Positions 58,612 through 64,000 of a stretch of 64,000 bases of DNA are shown piece by piece. The position numbers and the translations under genes were made by a program. How positions within the stretch are numbered: position 1 is the first letter of the stretch; the number at the start of each line of letters is the position of its first letter. The stretch is taken from positions 1 to 64,000 of the forward strand of contig WEDG01004047.1 of the NCBI GenBank assembly GCA_017591395.1, given 5' to 3'. Source of the stretch: Schistocephalus solidus (Eukaryota > Platyhelminthes > Cestoda > Diphyllobothriidea > Diphyllobothriidae). The notes under the pieces are model-generated. The model was not told the DNA's origin. It ran no database searches and saw only the letters and a list, made by a program, of their open reading frames with translations.

Positions 58612-58705
58612 TACTAAATACCAGGGTGATTAAGGTTAGGGTAAGTTTCAGAGTTAAATTAAGGACAGGATAATGTTCGTCGCCTTGGAATTTGCGTAAG
58701 GCTGT
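58612..58705. repeat. Palindromic element with degenerate TTAGGG repeats, copy 3 (short)
   Basis: ACCAGGGTGATTAAGGTTAGGG at the left and CCTTGGAATTTGCGTAAGGC at the right; the right end matches the inverted terminus of copies 1 and 2. Confidence 0.5.
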
Positions 58706-61700
58706 ATTACTGGGGGATAGGGTTCTTGTCCCTGAGTCAAACCGGGAATGTTAGGTTTTGTCGAGGAGAATGTTCACAAAGCCCATATTAAGGAGGAACC
58801 ACTACGACTAAGCCTTCATGACGAAGGAGTGCCGTCAGTTGGTAACCCTCAGGCAATGAGCTCAGTGACAGATCGGAAGCTAACTGCCTTTATTTTAGTG
58901 AGATCTGCTGTTGATCGACCTCTAGTTCTTTCCTCTCCTACCGTTGCACGAGTGGTTTGTGTGAATTATGTTACCTGCCGTTTATACTTGCCACAGCGGT
59001 TGACGTGAGGTGACGCTGCCTTTCAACCGATGCTGTCCCCAATAGGGCCACCGACGTGATATAGTTGAACTGCAGAGCCGTTTTGGTACCGTCGCTGTCA
59101 ACGATACGGATACCGAGAGCACGCACCTGACCACAATATACACGTGCAGTGCGGGTAAGTTTACGAAACACTTATGGGTTGTTGAACTCGCGCATTGCAT
59201 TTCGCCTAAATCGATAGAAATGACTGCGCTCCTGGTTAGCAACCTTCCTAGCTACGGCCGTTAAGATATTGCTATACAATATTATCCCCTGTTTACTTCC
59301 GCTGCTTCAACTCGGTCCGCTTGCTCTGCGGTGATTGCTCTTGGCTGCACTCCTTCCCCGAATGTAGGGTACGCATTGACCAATAACTTCCTTTTTTGGT
59401 AATTTCGGATCCTTGTTTGGAGGATATTCTGAAACAGATTAATAATCACAATGCATACTCCGGGACGGGACATTCGCAGTTGGAGTAATCGGAGTAGGGA
59501 GAGGACTAATAAATGACAAAAGTTTATTGTCTACAAGCGTTGTGCTACAGCAGACATCAGTATAATGAGAGACGGATCAGGTGCTCTTCTTGGAGGTTTT
59601 TAGAAGTTCAGTAGTGAAGGCTGCTTCTGAAGTCAATGAAGCATGCAGATTCAGCTACATAGAATTAACGGGTAGGGTTGAGCACTATAGTGAGGAAAGT
59701 GAAACCAGACACAGCTAGACAAAATCATATGGCTATTTACAGGTTGAATTCACGACCACACTCCGTCGTGGAGATGTCACCCAAAGAACCCTGTTTCTTC
59801 CACCGGAAGATATAAACTAGGAAGAAAATTCCCAGTGTTTGCAAGGATAGTCGAATGAAAGTTCGTAACTTATCTACCGTCATATGCCAGCCCCACTTCA
59901 ATTCCTAACCGCACAGATCTTGGCTTTAAGATCGAGCTAATAATTTTGGACGGAACCAAATTTCAGCGGTCCAAGGCCTGTGATCTGTCAAGTGAAGAGA
60001 AACGCTCACTTCACATGGCACTAACCAGTCTGACTTGATTTCGCTAAATATACCTATTACGAATTTACGGGGATATTTGAGACACAAAATCCATTCGTCT
60101 AACTTGTATCTATTTTTTAATAATATGAAGGCCTGCCTCCATTTTATGCATTTTCATTTCCACGGCTTTTTGTGATCGGACCGTGATGATAGGATTCCTA
60201 TACGCGAAGTCAGGAATAGAGCGGGGATACTACAGCGTAATTCTGAACCTAAGAGGCGCTGGTCAACACTCAAAATCAGATTGTTGAGCCTGCTTCTACT
60301 TCGTGTCAAATGAGAGGGATCAACGTCGTTGCATCTCGCTTGTGTGTGTGTACCCTGACACAATACAAAGACCCACGGAGCATCAATGCGTGAACTGTAG
60401 TTCAGGAAGTTGTGTACTGGATCGCCATCGTTTGCTTCGGCAGGTGCACCTTCATTTACAAGACGGCCATGGTTGTAATTATGCACCTTACAAATCTGGC
60501 CTCGTCAATTTATGCTAGGTTTCCGGTATTCCATTTAGATTTTCTCCTCTCCCACTGACCGACACCATTTTGGAGTAGATTTCGCGGTCATAATTGAACG
60601 AGTCACCCACTGTATTTGGGGTCCCTCCAGTGGCATGATGTTGTTTCGGCGATAAACTAGCTTTAACATTTTACAGAGCTTCAAATTACAGGGATCTTCC
60701 GTACGAATCACAATAACGAAAGAATTCGTACTGATCGAACAGATTGACAACCCTTTCTTCTGTACCTCGATACCGGCACATTCTGCCCACGAACGCACTT
60801 TTTCATGAACATCGCTGGCCCACTGCGCACTTAGGTGAAGATTTTTCCTCGATAAATTAGACCAGGTTGGAGGAGATATCGTGACGCGGCTGCTTCACTG
60901 TGCACCTCTTCGGGATAAAACTCTCGTAACATCACTTTGATGGGTATGCTGACGTAGGAACAAAAAAAGAAGGTAGGAATCACTCTACAGTAGCGCCGAC
61001 GGATATCAAATTGTCCTGAGTTGAAAGGGTTTGGCTTGATCCAATTGACTAGTCTGTCTACGCATCGTAAGTGGTCAAAGTTAAGGTAGTAACACACAAC
61101 TGCAGTGGACGTCCAAGTAGCCGCCCTGCTACCACAGATGGTGAACTTCTTAAGCGGATGGAATGTGAACAGGGCTAGTCAGCTTTTTCAAGCTTCTTTC
61201 TTTGAAACTCATCCATTTAAGTCTTCTGTCTTGACGCTCCCAGCAAGTAACTATGTGATAGAATAGCATTATTAGCAGTCCAGGTTAATTTCCAATGTGT
61301 AGGAGCGGTGGAAGAGGGGGCGGGGAAAGAGGAGGAGTAGGCGAAGCAGAAAGATACTTAAATGGTGACCCAGAGAAATGCTTTATAAGTCAGTTACCTT
61401 GTGTTTTTTTAAACGTACACTTTCAGCTCATCCTTTTGGTATGGGATATTGCTCTTGGTAGAGAATACGTGCTGCCAAACGCAGTGCCCTTAGACAATCT
61501 TCCCATGGGGTTCAGGCCCTTAAAATAACTTTCCTTCATAGCTCGTTCGTTATTTAATTCTCTGACTTGTGAGCTTAGCTGCAAGCTAGAACATTTCTAG
61601 ATCTGATGACTCAGCCCTTACCGATCTCTGTATTATCTCTTGGGGTGATGCGAAGTATTCTACATTACGCTTTCCCCTGTCTGATTAGAAACCAGACTTG

Positions 61701-62880
61701 TGCAAAATATCACTAACGCACGGGTTCTACTGCATATTATTTAGGACTGCAACAACAGAATCCTCAAACACGCTAACATCTCAGCAACACTCCAGAATTA
61801 TTTCCGAGGAAGATAGATGCGAAAGTTTCTCTCTCCAATATGAATAGCAACGTTAAAATGGGAGGGATTTTCATGAAAAATTCTTATGATGCGTCTAAGG
61901 TTAATCGTGGGCGGGGTGACATAGTCACCAAAACGAACTTGTCCTCCTGCCTTGTTTCATTTCTGCAGAAAGAACTGCGCGAACGTGAAGTTAATCCTTT
62001 GGAGAAAAACCTTTCAGGCTCGTTACTTTGAATAGTTTGAGGTGAAATCGATCAGCTACTACAGATGAACAGCTTAATATTCGCAAACTGCAGTCAGTAG
62101 TAGGCACTCCGTGGTTATTTATCGTACTGACAGCGGACGTACTAGTTTATATTACTGGCTGTCCATTGGAAGCTTGCGAATACTACGCACTTAATTAGCT
62201 CAAAAATACATATCAACCTTCGAACCGGGTCTGAAAAAGTTTGTTCCGAAGGACGTACTCCCAGTTCGCGCATTAATTGCCTCGAAAATCAAACAAGGCA
62301 GGATTTAAACTAGGGTTTATATACCAGGAGAACTTGTTTTCCTCCTTTTCAATAGATAAAGGTTACAACATAGTGGTGAAAAATAGCTTATCTTCGGACA
62401 ACAAGGTGATGGCCTGGGGCTCCACGCCTTTCGACTGCAGTTCATCCCAAGGCGTTTGACTCGGGTGCAGTCATCTGGAAGGATCAAGTATGAAAAGAAA
62501 ACGAAAAAATGTCATTTCTGGTTTTATTTCTCCCTCTGACACCAATCTCGGCCGTAGCCCTGGCGCATGGACGTAAATTCATTCACACCTTCGCTCTGTA
62601 GGAATTGCGTTGAACCCCACTGGTTTCATCGGCCTTTGAGATTATTAGTAGAGGATTTTTGGCAGATTTGAATAATTCCTTTGACCCACTTGTGAAAAAC
62701 TCGGTGAGATTATGTTTATTTTCACTTCTCCTTAGTTGTCAGCCGTATAGCAGTGCTGGTCAACTTCTATAGGAAAGGTAGAAGTGAAACGTTCAGTCCC
62801 CCTAATCGTTGTCGGTAACGTCTCGCAAAAGGCCTTACATAGCACAGGTAATATAGGTGATCGCAGCCGACGGGACAACA
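58706..62880. other. 4.2-kb stretch without recognised gene
   Basis: Short frames on both strands. The largest (60154-60486, 60535-60798 and 60831-61097, all minus) lie in different frames and have no recognised domain. Confidence 0.45.
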
Positions 62881-62881
62881 A

Positions 62882-63035
62882 ACCCGTGGCTCAATAGTTA
62901 GAGCGTTAGACTTCTTAGCAATGAGTCACGGGTTCGAGCCTCGGGTGGTGCACCACCTGGGGTTGATCAAGACTGGCTGATGACGGCTACTCAAACCGAA
63001 ATTACCAATCCAGCCTCTCTTGTCTTTGTCGGTAA
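62882..63035 (+). repeat. tRNA-derived SINE copy, plus strand
   Basis: tRNA-like head 62884-62946: D-arm GCTC-AATAGTTA-GAGC, T-arm ACGGG-TTCGAGC-CTCGG with four of five pairs, B box GGTTCGAGCC. The body with hammerhead core follows, then the tail CTCTTGTCTTTGTCGG. Diverged from the 0-1.5 kb family in the tail. Confidence 0.8.
62971..63015 (+). ncRNA. Hammerhead ribozyme motif in SINE at 62.9 kb
   Basis: Stem I 5' strand GACTGG, core CTGATGA, a stem II with GG/CC pairs, core GAAA, stem III ATT-ACC-AAT, then C. Both core blocks are intact. The 3' strand of stem I (CCAGCC) pairs only if shifted by one base, so the fold is less certain than in unit 5. It shows the motif is conserved between SINE subfamilies. 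Confidence 0.5.
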
Positions 63036-63864
63036 TGTTCTTCTTTCGCTGTTCGGCTGCTGGTGGGACTTGGGAGTGAGCCCTAAGGCAGAGCACGACG
63101 AGTGAGTCCCGTAATACATCTGCGAGTACCCATGTAACATAGCCGTATCTACGACCAACAAGAGGTCCAACATTATGAACAAGGTTCACTCGGAGGTCTG
63201 TGCTCATTGTTCGGCGTTAGAGCTTGCGAAAGCGCCCAAACTTCCTAAATGAAGGCTTATTTGCACAATTTGCTTATAAGGCTAATGCGCTGCACACTTT
63301 GTCGAACCTGACATACAGGAGTGACGTTAAATTCCAATAGTCTAAATGTTATAGGATTAATACATCCCACCTCATAAACCCCCTTTCTCTTCGGATAATT
63401 TGCCAGCAACTTTAGTTTTTACTACTGAGAAATATGAAGCTCTTCTTTCCTATATAATTTTGCTCGCACATTTATGATTTGTGAACAACAGTTCACACGT
63501 AAAAGACAAAACCCCGGAGGAGTTTGGTTTGTGCGCTAAAGGATGAATCCTTGTCTGCATTTCTGAATAGCTATTTGTTCCTCTGACATTAATTTCCCTC
63601 GTACTTGCACTTGTGAGGACCGTCAGCATTAATGATTCATAACGCTACAAAGTATTGCCTTCCAAGGTAGTCGGTCGACGTCGTATACAAGACTAGAGTT
63701 AAGACAGATGCTTCGTCTGAAGCGCAAACGGAAGGCTGCAGAGCCCTAGGAAGTAATTAATATCATGCTGCTCTGCGTTCACTCTCACCAGCCAGTTTGG
63801 AATCGTAATCGCTTATCTGCCCCCTCTTACGGAGACGGGAATAGGATAATCCCCTTCATACAGG
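63036..63864. other. Stretch without recognised gene
   Basis: Only short frames. The frame at 62926-63207 on the minus strand is a SINE antisense shadow. Confidence 0.5.
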
Positions 63865-64000
63865 CGGCTTTGCGCTAAATCCCAGGAAAGCTAAATATTC
63901 GCGTGCCCTCACCCTAACCCAAACGTTAAATCTAAGCCTTTTTTCAACCTCCACCTTAACTTAGCCCCATCCCTAATCTCCCCGGAACTCAGCGCAGAAC
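63865..64000 (+). repeat. Palindromic element with degenerate CCCTAA repeats, copy 4, at window edge
   Basis: Left end GGCTTTGCGCTAAATCCCAGG, then AAATATTCGCGTGCCC (as AAATATTCCCATGCCC in copy 1), CACCCTAACCC and similar units, and CCCGGAACTCAGCGCAGAAC at the right edge. The two ends are inverted relative to each other. Confidence 0.65.

Noticed and set aside
60154..61097. Three minus-strand frames of 87-110 codons close together
   Set aside because: They are in different frames with no splice sites I can pair and no motif. A decayed repeat or chance is as likely as a gene.
62884..62946. Candidate functional tRNA gene
   Set aside because: D-arm and T-arm are good but the anticodon arm does not fold properly, and the stretch continues into the SINE body and tail shared with other copies.

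Overview
The window looks like repeat-rich nuclear DNA from a parasitic flatworm, most likely a cestode of the Diphyllobothrium/Spirometra/Schistocephalus type. This rests on a five-exon HDAC8 gene whose protein is closest, from memory, to schistosome HDAC8, on very short introns, and on abundant Penelope-like elements, CR1-like LINEs and tRNA-derived SINEs. Genus and species cannot be fixed from the sequence alone. There is no sign of bacterial or organellar DNA. Most open frames are chance or transposon debris.

Layout. 1-1592: tandem array of about 309-bp units containing a minus-strand tRNA-derived SINE, bounded by (TA)n. 1593-2645: three tandem units of a GC-rich satellite of about 371 bp. 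2646-13592: Penelope-like element (PLE) territory, with an inverted fragment followed by four nearly identical head-to-tail copies of a 2546/2547-bp unit. 13593-15340: a second, diverged PLE with reverse transcriptase (RT) and GIY-YIG pieces. 15340-23220: mostly featureless, with a LINE tail and a SINE. 23619-29863: HDAC8, plus strand. 29864-33700: little recognisable apart from a satellite relative. 33701-40275: a 1.35-kb inverted repeat enclosing a Ty3/gypsy RT fragment and a CR1-like LINE. 40500-46500: a SINE, (TA)n and a string of LINE RT fragments. 46706-47540: 5' part of an unrecognised gene with a probable signal peptide. 53690-55008: a third PLE, in inverted pieces. 55358-55585: one likely internal exon of an unrecognised gene. 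Four degenerate TTAGGG-like palindromic elements lie at 50990, 56888, 58612 and 63865.

The most interesting reading is that the SINE family carries a type I hammerhead ribozyme motif immediately downstream of its tRNA-like head. Stem I, the CTGATGA core, stem II, the GAAA core and a palindromic stem III can all be read directly. SINE head plus hammerhead plus tandem arrangement recalls the schistosome Sm-alpha repeats. The PLE array is the second notable system: every copy carries the same stop codon in the RT catalytic motif, so the array was amplified after the element died.

HDAC8 is the only gene that can be assembled with confidence: 409 residues, all splice phases consistent, all zinc and catalytic residues present. 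It also has the active-site histidine that separates schistosome HDAC8 from the human enzyme.
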